The notes under the pieces are model-generated. The model was given only the letters and a program-made list of their open reading frames with translations, was not told the DNA's origin and made no database searches. DNA of 64,000 nt from an uncultured Polaribacter sp. (GTDB taxonomy: Bacteria; Bacteroidota; Bacteroidia; Flavobacteriales; Flavobacteriaceae), in the NCBI GenBank assembly GCA_943846595.1, contig OX044355.1:930001-994000 (forward strand), written 5' to 3'. The position numbers were made by a program, and so were the translations under genes. Positions 39,661 through 49,700 of this stretch are shown here, in pieces. How positions within the stretch are numbered: position 1 is the first letter of the stretch; each line of letters opens with the position of its first letter.

Positions 39661-41488
39661 ATGCTGAAAATATTTTTTTATGCAGTTCCAAATCCATGTT
39701 TGGAGATAGTGCTACCCGTGCAATATAATCTTTGTCACCTTCTTTGGTAGTTCCCTGTGTTGAGGTGGCAGGAATGGTCCAATACACTCCGTTTAACTGA
39801 CCGTAACTCACACAATACTTGCTTTCATTTGGAATTTCAGTAATCATTAACTGGATTAGTTGATGGTTCAACCTTCGTTTGTACTCCTCTCTTTTTTCTG
39901 CTGTCGCTCCTTTAGTTGGGAGGTCTAATGAAAAAACAGATGGGGTAAATCCTTGGTTTGCCAAGGCTTCAGAAACAAAATTAATTTTTGCTTCGGGAAA
40001 TGTTTCTTGAATGTAAGATACAAAAGCACGTGTATTCAGATAGGCGGCTTTAATTCTTTGATTCATAGAAGGCAATTGCTTTGCTAAGCGCTTCATTTGA
40101 AGTGCTGTGGCTTGGTTGTCGCAGATTTCCAAATGCAGTGCTATTTTTTTCATCAATGCATTGGTCTTGTGATTTCCCACACAATATCCAGCCGTACATT
40201 TTCCACCACTTGGAAACTTTGATCCACTAACATATGAAATTGTTCGCACTGAGGAAAGGATTTCATCTTTACCAAGAAAGCGCACATTGGGACAGAATGT
40301 TTGGTCTAAAATAAAAACGGGATCTATGGCCTTCATACCACTTTCTGTATTGCGTGTTGCGCTTAAAACAGCTTTCAATTTTAGTAAATCTGGAACTTCT
40401 ACGCGAGGGTTTGTTGGAATTTCTGCAATGATAAACGTTACTGCATCTTCTGTTGCAATTGCTTCTAAAACATGTTCAATGCTTTGCACCATGTCATTTT
40501 CACCATCTACGAGTAAATCCACGACCTCCACGTTTTTTAGACAGGCAGCAACGCGCCTTGCTTGGTCATTGGTACCTCCATAGCAGTTGGGAGGCACCAC
40601 AATTTTAATTGGCTTTCCAGGATGTGTATCCAATGCATCGTGCACCAATCCCATCATAATTGCATATTGAATCGAGAGCCCACTAGACCCTACTAAAGGT
40701 GTGGTGCTTGTTCCAGTAATTTTTTGAATCGCATCTAAAACCAGTGTTTTGTTGGCTTTGCAATCTGTTGTTTCAGTATCTAAATCTGCTTGTCCTACGA
40801 TACGTTTTAAAGCTGTAAGTGAATGGGCAGGTGTCATGGCAATGGTTTCTCTTCTCCGAACGTGCTGTATGGCTGAAATAGATGCTTCATTGTGAGCTCC
40901 ATTTATAGCCAAAATACTTCCGAGTTCCCCATAATTATGAATGACAAAATCACAGTTTTTATGAAATTCAAAAAGAGAAAGTTCTTGTTGTGCTGCAATG
41001 AAAACTGTACTTCCATCAAAAGGAGGAATGGCAGTGCTACTCTCCAACTGCTTTAATTCAAATTGATAGCCATATACCCGCGTTAGAACATCGGTATCTA
41101 AAAAGGAGGGGGGTGTCCCTGAATATAGAATTTGAGTTTTTTTATCTGCGAATGCATTGGTTCTTAGAATTGCCAAAATAGGCATTGTTTGTGACGAAAA
41201 ACTAATGACATTTTCTGATTTTAGGGTGTTCAATTTGGCAATACTCCATTCAAGTAGACAAGACAAAGGATGTCCCAACCGAATATAATCATAAGCTGTT
41301 GGTAATTTTTGAAGTGCTTTTGTATCTGAGTTTTTTGTGTTAAATAATACTTCAAACTGCTCTAAAAATTCAGCTTTTGCCAACGATTCATTATAAATAT
41401 CAAGGCGGTGAGTTGTTAAATCTAACCAGGCTGTTGGTATATTTTCTATGAGCGTTTCTAGATAATTTTTTATTGAATTTCCTTCCAT
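39641..41488 (-). CDS. Cys/Met-metabolism-type PLP-dependent enzyme, 615 aa
   Basis: The C-terminal two thirds (residues about 215-615) follow the cystathionine gamma-synthase/beta-lyase fold: GSSGLSIQYAIMMGLVHDAL, IKIVVPPNCYGGTNDQARRV, FIIAEIPTNPRVEVPDLLKL, ILDQTFCPN, and SYVSGSKFPSGGKCTAGYCV with the Schiff-base lysine in GSKFPSGGK. The N-terminal 210 residues are an extension not present in E. coli MetB/MetC (about 390 residues); yeast cystathionine gamma-synthase also has such a long form. The substrate cannot be assigned; a transsulfuration or C-S lyase activity is likely. Overlap with the rluA-like gene implies co-translation. Confidence 0.85.
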   Translation of the reverse strand: MEGNSIKNYLETLIENIPTAWLDLTTHRLDIYNESLAKAEFLEQFEVLFNTKNSDTKALQKLPTAYDYIRLGHPLSCLLEWSIAKLNTLKSENVISFSSQTMPILAILRTNAFADKKTQILYSGTPPSFLDTDVLTRVYGYQFELKQLESSTAIPPFDGSTVFIAAQQELSLFEFHKNCDFVIHNYGELGSILAINGAHNEASISAIQHVRRRETIAMTPAHSLTALKRIVGQADLDTETTDCKANKTLVLDAIQKITGTSTTPLVGSSGLSIQYAIMMGLVHDALDTHPGKPIKIVVPPNCYGGTNDQARRVAACLKNVEVVDLLVDGENDMVQSIEHVLEAIATEDAVTFIIAEIPTNPRVEVPDLLKLKAVLSATRNTESGMKAIDPVFILDQTFCPNVRFLGKDEILSSVRTISYVSGSKFPSGGKCTAGYCVGNHKTNALMKKIALHLEICDNQATALQMKRLAKQLPSMNQRIKAAYLNTRAFVSYIQETFPEAKINFVSEALANQGFTPSVFSLDLPTKGATAEKREEYKRRLNHQLIQLMITEIPNESKYCVSYGQLNGVYWTIPATSTQGTTKEGDKDYIARVALSPNMDLELHKKIFSAFVATIS

Positions 41489-41507
41489 AATTTCACATTA
41501 AAATCTG

Positions 41508-41530
41508 CGCGAAATATACATTAATTCGCG
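41508..41530. repeat. Short inverted repeat upstream of the PLP-enzyme gene
   Basis: CGCGAA (41508-41513) and TTCGCG (41525-41530) are perfect complements separated by 11 bp, and lie 20-42 bp before the PLP-enzyme start at 41488. It could be an operator; there is no other support. Confidence 0.3.
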
Positions 41531-41568
41531 GTATTTAAATCCTATTTATAAGAACGTTTTTGCAACAA

Positions 41569-41808
41569 TTAATCCACTTTTATGAGTTTTATTGTTTTGT
41601 TTTTAATTCTTAAGTAATAAATCCCTGTTGGAAAAGCTGACACATCTATTTGATTGTTCTCTGGGGTAAGTTCATTTTTTAATAGGCTTTGTCCCAGTGG
41701 TGAAAAGAGTTCGAAAAGAACCTTTTCGGTATTGTTAAAAGTGACGGTGTTTTTTGTTGGATTCGGAGAGTATCCAATTGCTTGCTCTGTAGGGTTTATG
41801 CCTAAGGC
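41569..41808 (-). pseudogene. Orphan T9SS type A sorting domain (gene remnant)
   Basis: In one minus-strand frame the 79 codons read as a complete T9SS C-terminal domain: INPTEQAIGYSPNPTKNTVT, then VLFELFSPLGQSLLKNELTP, then IDVSAFPTGIYYLRIKNK, ending TIKLIKVD and a stop. The PNP, PTGIYYL and final lysines are the type A signature. The frame is closed by a TAG immediately upstream (41809-41811), has no start codon, and no cargo domain precedes it. It is therefore the 3' remnant of a lost secreted-protein gene, now abutting a truncated small gene. Confidence 0.85.
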
Positions 41809-41995
41809 CTAAAATTAAATTGCAATTGCGAGGTTTTATAAAAGCGACTTGAGACAAATCCAATGGTTGTTGCTTCTCGATAATGAATTCTATAAGAAGT
41901 GCTCTAAAATGAATGGCTTCCGCCATGTTGAAGTTGTACAGTCGAACAACATGCTCCTCCAATCCATTTACGTTTTCGATATAATCTAATTCCAT
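41735..41995 (-). pseudogene. Small conserved gene downstream of polA, truncated and joined to a T9SS remnant
   Basis: The frame codes for 86 residues. Residues 1-64 (MELDYIENVNGLEEHVVRLY to KPRNCNLILGL) resemble a small flavobacterial family of about 95-100 residues that I recall next to polA. Residues 65-86 are simply the T9SS remnant read out of frame, so the natural C-terminus is missing. The start lies 12 bp after the polA stop on the same strand. Whether the 86-residue hybrid is made or functional is unknown. Confidence 0.65.
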
Positions 41996-42006
41996 TTTCT
42001 AAGCCA

Positions 42007-44847
42007 TTAATGCGCTTCTAGCCAGTTGAGTCCAGTGCCCACTTCCACATCCAATGGAACGCTCATTGAAAAGGCATTTTCCATTTCATATTTGATAATC
42101 GGGCGAATGATGTCTAGCTCCTCTTTGTGTGCGTCAAAAACCAATTCATCATGCACTTGTAACAACATTTTCGATTTGAAATTTTCTTTTTCAAAGCGCT
42201 TGTGAATGTTGATCATTGCCAATTTGATAATGTCGGCAGCAGACCCCTGTATCGGTGCATTCACGGCATTTCTTTCCGCACCATTTCTCACCATGGCATT
42301 TTGCGAATTGATGTCTTTTAAATAGCGACGTCTTTTCAAAACCGTTTCTACATACCCGTGTGCACGTGCAAAATCTACCTGAGCTGCCATATAGGCTTTT
42401 AATTTTGGATAGGTTTCATAATAGGTGTCAATAAGTTCTTTGGCCTCACTTCGGCTTAAATCGGTCTGATTGCTCAATCCAAAAGCAGATACCCCATAGA
42501 CAATTCCAAAATTAACAGTTTTTGCATTGCTACGTTGTTCTCGGGTTACTTCCGCAAGCGGAACATCAAATACTTTTGCAGCAGTAGAAGCATGAATGTC
42601 TTCTCCGTTTTTAAAAGCATTCATCATCGTTTCCTCCTCACTTAACGCCGCAATAATCCGCAATTCAATTTGAGAATAATCGGCAGCAAGCAGTACATGG
42701 TTTTCATCTCTAGGGACAAATGATTTTCGCACCTCTTGTCCGCGTTTGGTTCGGATGGGGATGTTCTGTAAATTCGGATTGTTCGAGCTCAATCTACCCG
42801 TAGCTGCTACCGCCTGCATGTATTGAGTGTGAATTCTTCCTGTTTTAGGATTCACCTCATTGGGCAAAGCATCTACATAGGTACTTTGTAATTTTTTATA
42901 TTGGCGGTATTCTTGAATGTCTCTAATAATTTGATGGTCTTTGGCCAAGAAAGAAAGCACGTCTTCAGCGGTAGAATATTGTCCCGTTTTTGTCTTTTTT
43001 GGTTTGGCAACCAATTGCATGTTTTCAAACAATACAATCCCCAATTGTTTTGGCGATGCAATGTTAAATTCTTCACCTGCTTGCTCATAAATCCCTTTCT
43101 CCAGTCGTTCAATATCTGCCGTTAAGCTGTTCGATAATTCTTTTAAGAAAGCTACGTTGATGTTGATCCCTTCAATTTCCATGGCCGTGAGTACAGAAAC
43201 CAACGGAAGCTCTACATCGTTAAAAAGTGCAGCTACGTTGCCACTCTCCAATTCTTTGGTGAAATGTTCTTTCAATTGCAAGGTAATGTCTGCGTCTTCC
43301 ACCGCATATTCGGTCTGGTCTGCCAGCGGTACTTCGCGCATCGACAATTGATTTTTTCCTTTTTTCCCAATCAATGCTGTAATGGAAACGGGTTGGTAGT
43401 TTAAGTACGTTTCAGCAAGCATGTCCATATTGTGGCGCATATCGGGATTGATGAGGTAATGGGCAATCATGGTATCAAACAACTTTCCTTTTACAGTCAG
43501 GTTGTAGTTGGACAATACTTTGAGGTCGTATTTTAAATTGTGCCCAATTTTTTCAATGTGGTCAGCCTCAAAAAAAGGACGAAATTCGTCTAAAATGGCC
43601 TCTGTTTCTTTTTGGTCTTCTGGACAGGAAACATAATATCCTTTTCCAATTTCATAAGAAAAAGCAATGCCAATCAATTCTACTTCAAGCGCTTTTAAGC
43701 CCGTCGTTTCCGTATCAAAACAAACCGCTTTTTGTTGCAGTAATTTCTTCAATAATAATTTTCTGGACAAAGGAGAATCAATATGTTGGTAAAAATGATT
43801 GGTGTTTTCAATGGTTTTAAAACCAGCGGCTACTTCTTCTTCAGAAACACTTCCACTGCCCGGTGCAGCAAACAAATCAAATTGGCCATCAGTGGATGAT
43901 GGAACTGTTTTTTTAGCTGCTTTTGGTTTTTCGGCGTCAGCTTTCACATCGGGATCCGATGTTTTTTCTGCGAAAGTTCGTGTAAAGTTTACGAGTAAAT
44001 TTCGAAACTCCAACTCGTTGAAAAGAGTGGTTACTTTTTCTAAATCGGGTTGATCCAATTCAAAATCTTTGGCATGGAAACTGACTGGAACGTCTAGCAT
44101 AATGGTGGCCAATTTTTTTGAAAGCAATCCTAATTCTTTGGCAGCTTCTATTTTTTCTTTTAGTTTTCCTTTGAGTTCATGGGTGTTGTCAAGTAAATTC
44201 TCCATCGAACCATAGGTTGCCAAAAACTTTTTTGCTGTTTTTTCCCCAACACCAGGTAGTCCTGGAATGTTGTCTGCAGAATCGCCCATCATTCCTAGGA
44301 AATCAATCACTTGTTCAGGAGTTTCTACGCCAAATTTCTCTTGTACTTCTGGAACTCCCCACACATCATATCCACCTCCAAAACGTGGCTTGTACATAAA
44401 AATATTTTCAGAGACCAATTGTGCAAAATCCTTATCGGGTGTAACCATATAGGTTTTAAACCCTTCTTTTTCTGCTTGCTTTGAGAGGGTACCAATAACA
44501 TCATCTGCTTCAAAGCCCTCTTTCACCATAATTGGAATGTGCATGGCTTTTAGAATTTCTTGAATGTAAGGAACCGCAATTTTAATGGCTTCAGGAGTTT
44601 CATCTCTATTGGCTTTATAGGCTTCAAACATTTCTACACGGTCTACACTGCCTCCTTTGTCAAAACAAACCGCCAAATGATCCGGTCTTTCGCGTTTGAT
44701 AACGTCTAAAAGAGAATTCATAAAACCCATAATAGCAGAAGTATCCAATCCTTTGGAATTGATTCGCGGGTTTTTTATAAACGCATAATATCCTCTAAAA
44801 ATTAGTGCAAAAGCATCTACTAAAAAAACTCTTTTTTGATCTGACAT
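42007..44847 (-). CDS. polA: DNA polymerase I
   Basis: PolA fills gaps and removes RNA primers. The 946-residue protein has all three domains. The 5' nuclease (residues 1-300) shows FLVDAFALIFRGYYAF, GFEADDVIGTLSKQAE and GLPGVGEKTAKKFLATYGS. The 3'-5' exonuclease (about 360-560) keeps its acidic residues (CFDTETTGLKALEVELIG; HNLKYDLKVL; YAVEDADITLQLKEH), so proofreading should be active. The polymerase (about 580-946) has motif A ADYSQIELRIIAALS, motif B RSNAKTVNFGIVYGVSAFGL and motif C LLQVHDELVFDAHKEE. A linker of about 50 residues rich in Lys/Ala/Ser (300-355) separates nuclease and exonuclease. Confidence 0.98.
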   Translation of the reverse strand: MSDQKRVFLVDAFALIFRGYYAFIKNPRINSKGLDTSAIMGFMNSLLDVIKRERPDHLAVCFDKGGSVDRVEMFEAYKANRDETPEAIKIAVPYIQEILKAMHIPIMVKEGFEADDVIGTLSKQAEKEGFKTYMVTPDKDFAQLVSENIFMYKPRFGGGYDVWGVPEVQEKFGVETPEQVIDFLGMMGDSADNIPGLPGVGEKTAKKFLATYGSMENLLDNTHELKGKLKEKIEAAKELGLLSKKLATIMLDVPVSFHAKDFELDQPDLEKVTTLFNELEFRNLLVNFTRTFAEKTSDPDVKADAEKPKAAKKTVPSSTDGQFDLFAAPGSGSVSEEEVAAGFKTIENTNHFYQHIDSPLSRKLLLKKLLQQKAVCFDTETTGLKALEVELIGIAFSYEIGKGYYVSCPEDQKETEAILDEFRPFFEADHIEKIGHNLKYDLKVLSNYNLTVKGKLFDTMIAHYLINPDMRHNMDMLAETYLNYQPVSITALIGKKGKNQLSMREVPLADQTEYAVEDADITLQLKEHFTKELESGNVAALFNDVELPLVSVLTAMEIEGININVAFLKELSNSLTADIERLEKGIYEQAGEEFNIASPKQLGIVLFENMQLVAKPKKTKTGQYSTAEDVLSFLAKDHQIIRDIQEYRQYKKLQSTYVDALPNEVNPKTGRIHTQYMQAVAATGRLSSNNPNLQNIPIRTKRGQEVRKSFVPRDENHVLLAADYSQIELRIIAALSEEETMMNAFKNGEDIHASTAAKVFDVPLAEVTREQRSNAKTVNFGIVYGVSAFGLSNQTDLSRSEAKELIDTYYETYPKLKAYMAAQVDFARAHGYVETVLKRRRYLKDINSQNAMVRNGAERNAVNAPIQGSAADIIKLAMINIHKRFEKENFKSKMLLQVHDELVFDAHKEELDIIRPIIKYEMENAFSMSVPLDVEVGTGLNWLEAH

Positions 44848-44977
44848 TGGATTTTTTTTGGCTATTTATGGCTGTGACATTGAAGACAGATAAAACGATT
44901 TTTATCCATAAAAATAGTCACAGCAGTAAAGCTACAAAACTTTCACAGGATGTTCAAATTCATTTGAGTTTAAACGC

Positions 44978-44985
44978 TATATTTG
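44978..44985 (+). promoter_or_regulatory. Putative -7 element (TATATTTG) of the phosphoesterase gene
   Basis: TATATTTG is an exact TAnnTTTG, 27 bp before the ATG at 45013. The upstream TTG at 44983 falls inside it and so is not a credible start codon. Confidence 0.5.
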
Positions 44986-45012
44986 TTGAATTTTATAAAA
45001 AACAGTATTTGT

Positions 45013-46230
45013 ATGCGATGGATTGGAATGATTGTCTTGTTGTTGGTTGTAGTGCTTCTGGAATTGTATGCATTTCAGGCGCTGAAAACAGTTTCAAAAA
45101 GTAAAATTTTTCGCTATTCTTGGGTTTTTGTAAGCCTTGCAGTCTATTTCAACTTTTTATATATAGCACTTACCTATGACCGAACTCAAGGGCAAACGCC
45201 CCAGTTTCAAATGGCAATGGGCCTCATGCTAACAGTTTTATTGCCAAAAATTGTCATTTTAATTGTTTTGTTTGGAGAAGATATTTATCGATTGTTTTTA
45301 AAACTCTTTTCAGCACTATCCTCAGGAGAAACCCAACCCATTGCAAACAGAAGAAAATTTATTTCTCAAATTGCTTTAGGTTTGGCGGCCCTTCCTTTTG
45401 CTTCTTTTATTTATGGAATCATTCAAGGGAAGTACAACTATAAGGTTATTAAATATAATTTAATATTTCCAGATTTACCCGCGGCGTTTGACGGTTTTAC
45501 CATTACGCAAATTTCGGACATTCACTCAGGAAGTTTTACCAACAAAGAAAAAATACAATATGGAGTAGATTTAATCAATCAACAACAATCGGACATGATG
45601 TTATTTACTGGAGATATTGTAAATAATAAGGCCGATGAAATGGACAATTGGATTGATGTCTTTGACAAATTAGAGGCCAAATCTGGAAAATTTTCTATCC
45701 TTGGGAATCATGATTATGGCGATTATATGGATTGGAAAAATCCAGCAGAAAAAGTAAAGAATTTTCAAGATGTAAAAGATATTCATCAAAAAATAGGCTT
45801 TGATTTATTGTTGGATGAACACCGTTATTTGGAGAAAGATGGACAAAAAATCGCCCTTTTGGGAGTTGAGAATTGGGGGAAAGGATTCAACCAAGCAGGC
45901 GACCTTGAGAAAGCATCCAAAGATGTTAAAAAGGAAGATTTTAAGATTTTAATGTCTCATGACCCAAGCCATTGGGAGTACAAAGTGAAACAAGATCCTT
46001 TCAATTATCATTTGACCTTAAGTGGACATACACACGGTTTGCAAATGGGCATTGAAATTCCGGGATGGATCAAATGGAGTCCTTCAAAATATGTTTACAA
46101 ACAATGGGCTGGCTTGTATGAAGAGGCCGGGAGATACATTAATGTTAATCGTGGTTTCGGCTATCATGCCTTTCCAGGACGTGTTGGAATTTGGCCAGAA
46201 ATTACCGTCATTACTTTGAGGAAAGGTTGA
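45013..46230 (+). CDS. Membrane-anchored calcineurin-like metallophosphoesterase
   Basis: The 405-residue protein has three N-terminal helices (MIVLLLVVVLLELYAFQ; WVFVSLAVYFNFLYIAL; MAMGLMLTVLLPKIVILIVL) and a twin-arginine-like or additional membrane segment (NRRKFISQIALGLAALPFAS). A calcineurin-type phosphoesterase domain follows. Its five metal-binding blocks are visible: ITQISDIHSGSF, MLFTGDIVNNKAD, ILGNHDYGDYM, ILMSHDPSHW and LTLSGHTHGLQMG. This matches the YkuE/UDP-2,3-diacylglucosamine hydrolase-like group; the substrate is unknown, perhaps an envelope phospho-ester. It is divergent from polA. Confidence 0.9.
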   Translation: MRWIGMIVLLLVVVLLELYAFQALKTVSKSKIFRYSWVFVSLAVYFNFLYIALTYDRTQGQTPQFQMAMGLMLTVLLPKIVILIVLFGEDIYRLFLKLFSALSSGETQPIANRRKFISQIALGLAALPFASFIYGIIQGKYNYKVIKYNLIFPDLPAAFDGFTITQISDIHSGSFTNKEKIQYGVDLINQQQSDMMLFTGDIVNNKADEMDNWIDVFDKLEAKSGKFSILGNHDYGDYMDWKNPAEKVKNFQDVKDIHQKIGFDLLLDEHRYLEKDGQKIALLGVENWGKGFNQAGDLEKASKDVKKEDFKILMSHDPSHWEYKVKQDPFNYHLTLSGHTHGLQMGIEIPGWIKWSPSKYVYKQWAGLYEEAGRYINVNRGFGYHAFPGRVGIWPEITVITLRKG

Positions 46231-46257
46231 TAATCAGTCGATTCAATTAGATTTTTG

Positions 46258-46265
46258 TATCTTTG
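46258..46265 (+). promoter_or_regulatory. Putative -7 element (TATCTTTG) of the cysteine-less thioredoxin gene
   Basis: TATCTTTG is an exact TAnnTTTG, 52 bp before the ATG at 46318. No TTTG is at the -33 distance. Confidence 0.45.
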
Positions 46266-46317
46266 TAAATTATTGTTTAGTAATTAAAATATTACTACCC
46301 CATAAATACTTTGTAGA

Positions 46318-46611
46318 ATGACAAAATTTGGTGAGTTAATAAGTGTTGAAAAACCTGTTCTAATCGATTTCTATTTCGATTGGGATGACATCGATAATGG
46401 TGTCGAAACATTACGCGACGTTGCTGCTGCTTTAGGTGACAGTGCCAAAGTGATTAAAATTGACATTAAAAAGAATGAACCCCTTGCAGAAGCTTTGCGA
46501 GTGAAAGGCAATCCTACATTCATGATTTATAAAAATGGCGAAATGAAATGGCGCCAAACAGGAGAGCAAGATGCCAATACCTTGATTGGTATGGTGCAAC
46601 AGTTCGTCTAA
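46318..46611 (+). CDS. Thioredoxin-fold protein lacking the CxxC motif
   Basis: The 97-residue cytoplasmic protein has the thioredoxin framework: VLIDFYFDWDDIDNGVETLR (strand and first helix), AKVIKIDIKKNEPLAEALRV, the cis-proline loop KGNPTFMIYKNGE, and a C-terminal helix (DANTLIGMVQQF). Where thioredoxin has WCGPC, this has WDDID, and there is no cysteine in the protein at all. It cannot act as a dithiol reductase, so a binding or chaperone-like role is more likely. It resembles a flavobacterial family of about 98 residues that I recall by the phrase 'DANTLI'. It is a single-gene unit. Confidence 0.85.
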   Translation: MTKFGELISVEKPVLIDFYFDWDDIDNGVETLRDVAAALGDSAKVIKIDIKKNEPLAEALRVKGNPTFMIYKNGEMKWRQTGEQDANTLIGMVQQFV

Positions 46612-46744
46612 ATTCACAAAATCTTTTTTTTGGGATTTTATAGTCTGCTCTTTTTTTGATAGCGTATTTTTCTCTATAAAAAACACCCCTATATTTTGAG
46701 CAACGATGCTTCCTAGAGAGGTGTAGTTTTAGATGCAGTGTTCG

Positions 46745-49700
46745 CTATTCCTGTAAAAGCTCTAACTCTTCTGGAGCTGCTTCTTGGTTTGGTATAATAT
46801 GTTGAAACAATTCTAGAGTGCCATTGAATTCGTCCTGTAGTTTTTTAAAGTAGGTATAATCTATTTCGTTGTCTTGTACTTGTTCTAACACACCCCTGTA
46901 TAAATAGCGAAACGTTAAATCGAAATCCTCAAAAACCAAATCAAATTCTTCTTTTGTAAAGGTACTGTGCCAAATTAATTTTTCACGAAAGAGTCCAATT
47001 AAGGTTTCGGCAGTCTTTCTTGCTTTTTCGACCGCTCCTAATCTGTAATACATTTCTGGATAGTCTAACGACAAGCTATAGTGATCAAAATCTTTGATCG
47101 GCATTTTGTCTAGCGATAAATCTAGGATTTCTATGGCCTTTAGGGTGTCGCCTTCGACTGCAAAAGCGGTTGATAAGCGCATTAAGCTGTTTCGCATAGA
47201 GATTGCATTTCGCTTGCTTTGTTCGTCCAAATAGATTTTTCCATCGTTAATACTTCGCCAATTCCACTTTTGTACATTGCTGTACATTTTCTCAGGATCG
47301 ATACGACCCATGTCAAACAAACTTTTCTTTCCAATAGGTGTTTTTATCGGTACCAATTTGTAGCCCAAACCATCCAATTGAAGGTAATCTTTCAACCAAA
47401 TGTATTCTTCATCAGCATTAGAGCCTCCAGTGAAATAGAGCGGTTGTTTCCAATCGTTGTTGGCTAAAATATCGAGCATTAGAATCCTGTTTTTGGTAAT
47501 TCCACGATCAATTTTAATGTCGATGTAGTCTACAATTTTATCAGCGTCTTTTGCTTTTACAATACCCGATTTGAGGACGTTTTCTTTGTTAACCGGGATT
47601 CGAATGTTGTTTGCAGGCAATATCTTTTCTGGAACTTCATCTCCATCCAAATCATAAAACGTTCGGGAATCTTGACTTTCAATCCAACGCATAAATTTTT
47701 GAATTGTAATGGTCGCATCTTTTGGGATGGCTCTTAATTCATCAAAGTAATAGGCAACGTCTAAACTTCCAAATTTGTAGAGGTCATGCGTTAATTGGGA
47801 AGGAATTGGAGGCGCATCATAAGTTGCACGCTTCATTTGATCGATATACCAATCGGTTGCAAAAAGACTGGTGTTGATCAATTTAACATCCGTTCGAATG
47901 CCTTCTACTTCTTGCAGGTACCAAAGGGGAAAGGTGTCATTGTCTCCAATGGTAAACATAATGGCGTTGGGGTCACAGGACTCTAAATAGGCTTGTGCAT
48001 TTAAATGAGCTGTATAGCGATTGGATCGGTCGTGGTCATCCCAGTTTTGTGCTCCCATTAATACAGGAACGGCAACTAAGGATAGTGTGGAAATTGCAAC
48101 TGCAATCGCCTTTTTATTCCCATACTTTTTGAATGCTTCGTACAGCGCTAAAACCCCAAAGCCAATCCAAATGGCAAAAATGTAAAAACTTCCAACGACG
48201 GCATAATCTCTTTCTCGAGGTTCAAAGGGTTTTGGGTTGGTGTAAAAAATAATGGCCAATCCAGTGAAAGCAAAGAAGAGGAGCAATGTAAAAAAGTTTT
48301 CCTTGTCCCATTTTATTTGATAAAATAAGCCCATCAATCCTAAGAGGAACGGCAAGAAATAATAGGTATTTCTTCCTTTATTTTCTAACACATAGGAAGG
48401 GAGTTTTTGTTGCGAACCGATTCTTGCTTCGTCAATAAAATCAATTCCGCTCAACCAGTTTCCATTATTAATATCTAAGTTTCCTTGAATGTCGTTTTGT
48501 CTTCCAACAAAGTTCCACATAAAATAGCGACCATACATATAGCCAAATTGATAGTTGACCATAAATTTTAAGTTTTCACCAAAAGTGGGTCTTCTTTTAC
48601 TTTCTTGCGGAATGCCAGCAATGGCTTTGTAACGTTCAATAACACTTGGTGTAGGGTCTACCATTCGTGGGATGAAGCCTTTGTGCTTGTCTGAATAGTT
48701 TTGCAATACATTTTTGTATTTATTAACAATGATGTATTTTCCATTTTTCTTTTCATACTTAGGCTTATCATCTTTTCTTGGGGTACTCGCACTTATTTCT
48801 CTATCATATGAATTCGAATAATAGGTGTCATAAAAAACATTGGCATCTCCATATTGCTCTCGATTGTAGTAGGCCAATAGCTCGCGTGCACTCGATGGAT
48901 TGTTTTCGTTAATCGTGGTATTTGCATTGGCTCTAATAGGCAACATAATCCAAGAAGAAAAACCAATCATGATAAATAGTAAGGACAAAATAAGCGTGTT
49001 TGCTGCTACTTTGTCTTTTTTACGCGTCCAGTTTAATCCAACGTAAAACAGAACAATCAATACAATTCCTGCGATGATGGTTCCGGAGTTGTAGGGCATG
49101 CCAATAGAATTGATAAAAAACAATTCTGAGGAACTAAAGAATTGTAAGGTAAAAGGGAATAAAAATTTAAAAACAAACATTAAAACAACTACTGAGATTA
49201 CCGTGGCAATTGTGGTAGTTTTAAGATTGATATCTTTGAAAGTTTTAAAGAAATACAACATTACTATGGATGGAATCACCAATAAGGAAAGAATGTGAAC
49301 GCCAAAGGACAAACCAACAACAAAACTAATTAATACCAGCCACTTATTACCTCTCGGAGTTTGCATTTCACTCTCCCACTTGAGACCCAGCCAGAACAGT
49401 AGGGCCATTAAAAAAGACGACATTGCATACACTTCACCCTCAACGGCACTAAACCAAAAACTGTCAGAAAATGTGTATGCCAGAGATCCAACGGCACTAC
49501 TTCCTAAAATTGCGATGTATTTCCCGTCTGAGAGTGCGCCTGATTTTAATGCTAACTTTTTACCCAAGTTAGAAATGGTCCAAAACATAAAGAGAATGGT
49601 AAATGCGCTCGCGAGCGCAGACATAAAGTTGACCATTTTAGCAATTTCAGTTACTTCGGTAGTAAACATTGCAAAAAAGGCACCTAACATCTGGAAAAGA

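Noticed and set aside
44805-45104. A 99-codon plus-strand frame between polA and the phosphoesterase
   Set aside because: It crosses the promoter and the beginning of both flanking genes and has no recognisable protein pattern.
46675-46735. Possible terminator after the cysteine-less thioredoxin gene
   Set aside because: The arms ACACCCCT and AGAGGTGT contain a mismatch, are more than 25 bases apart and lack a good T-run.
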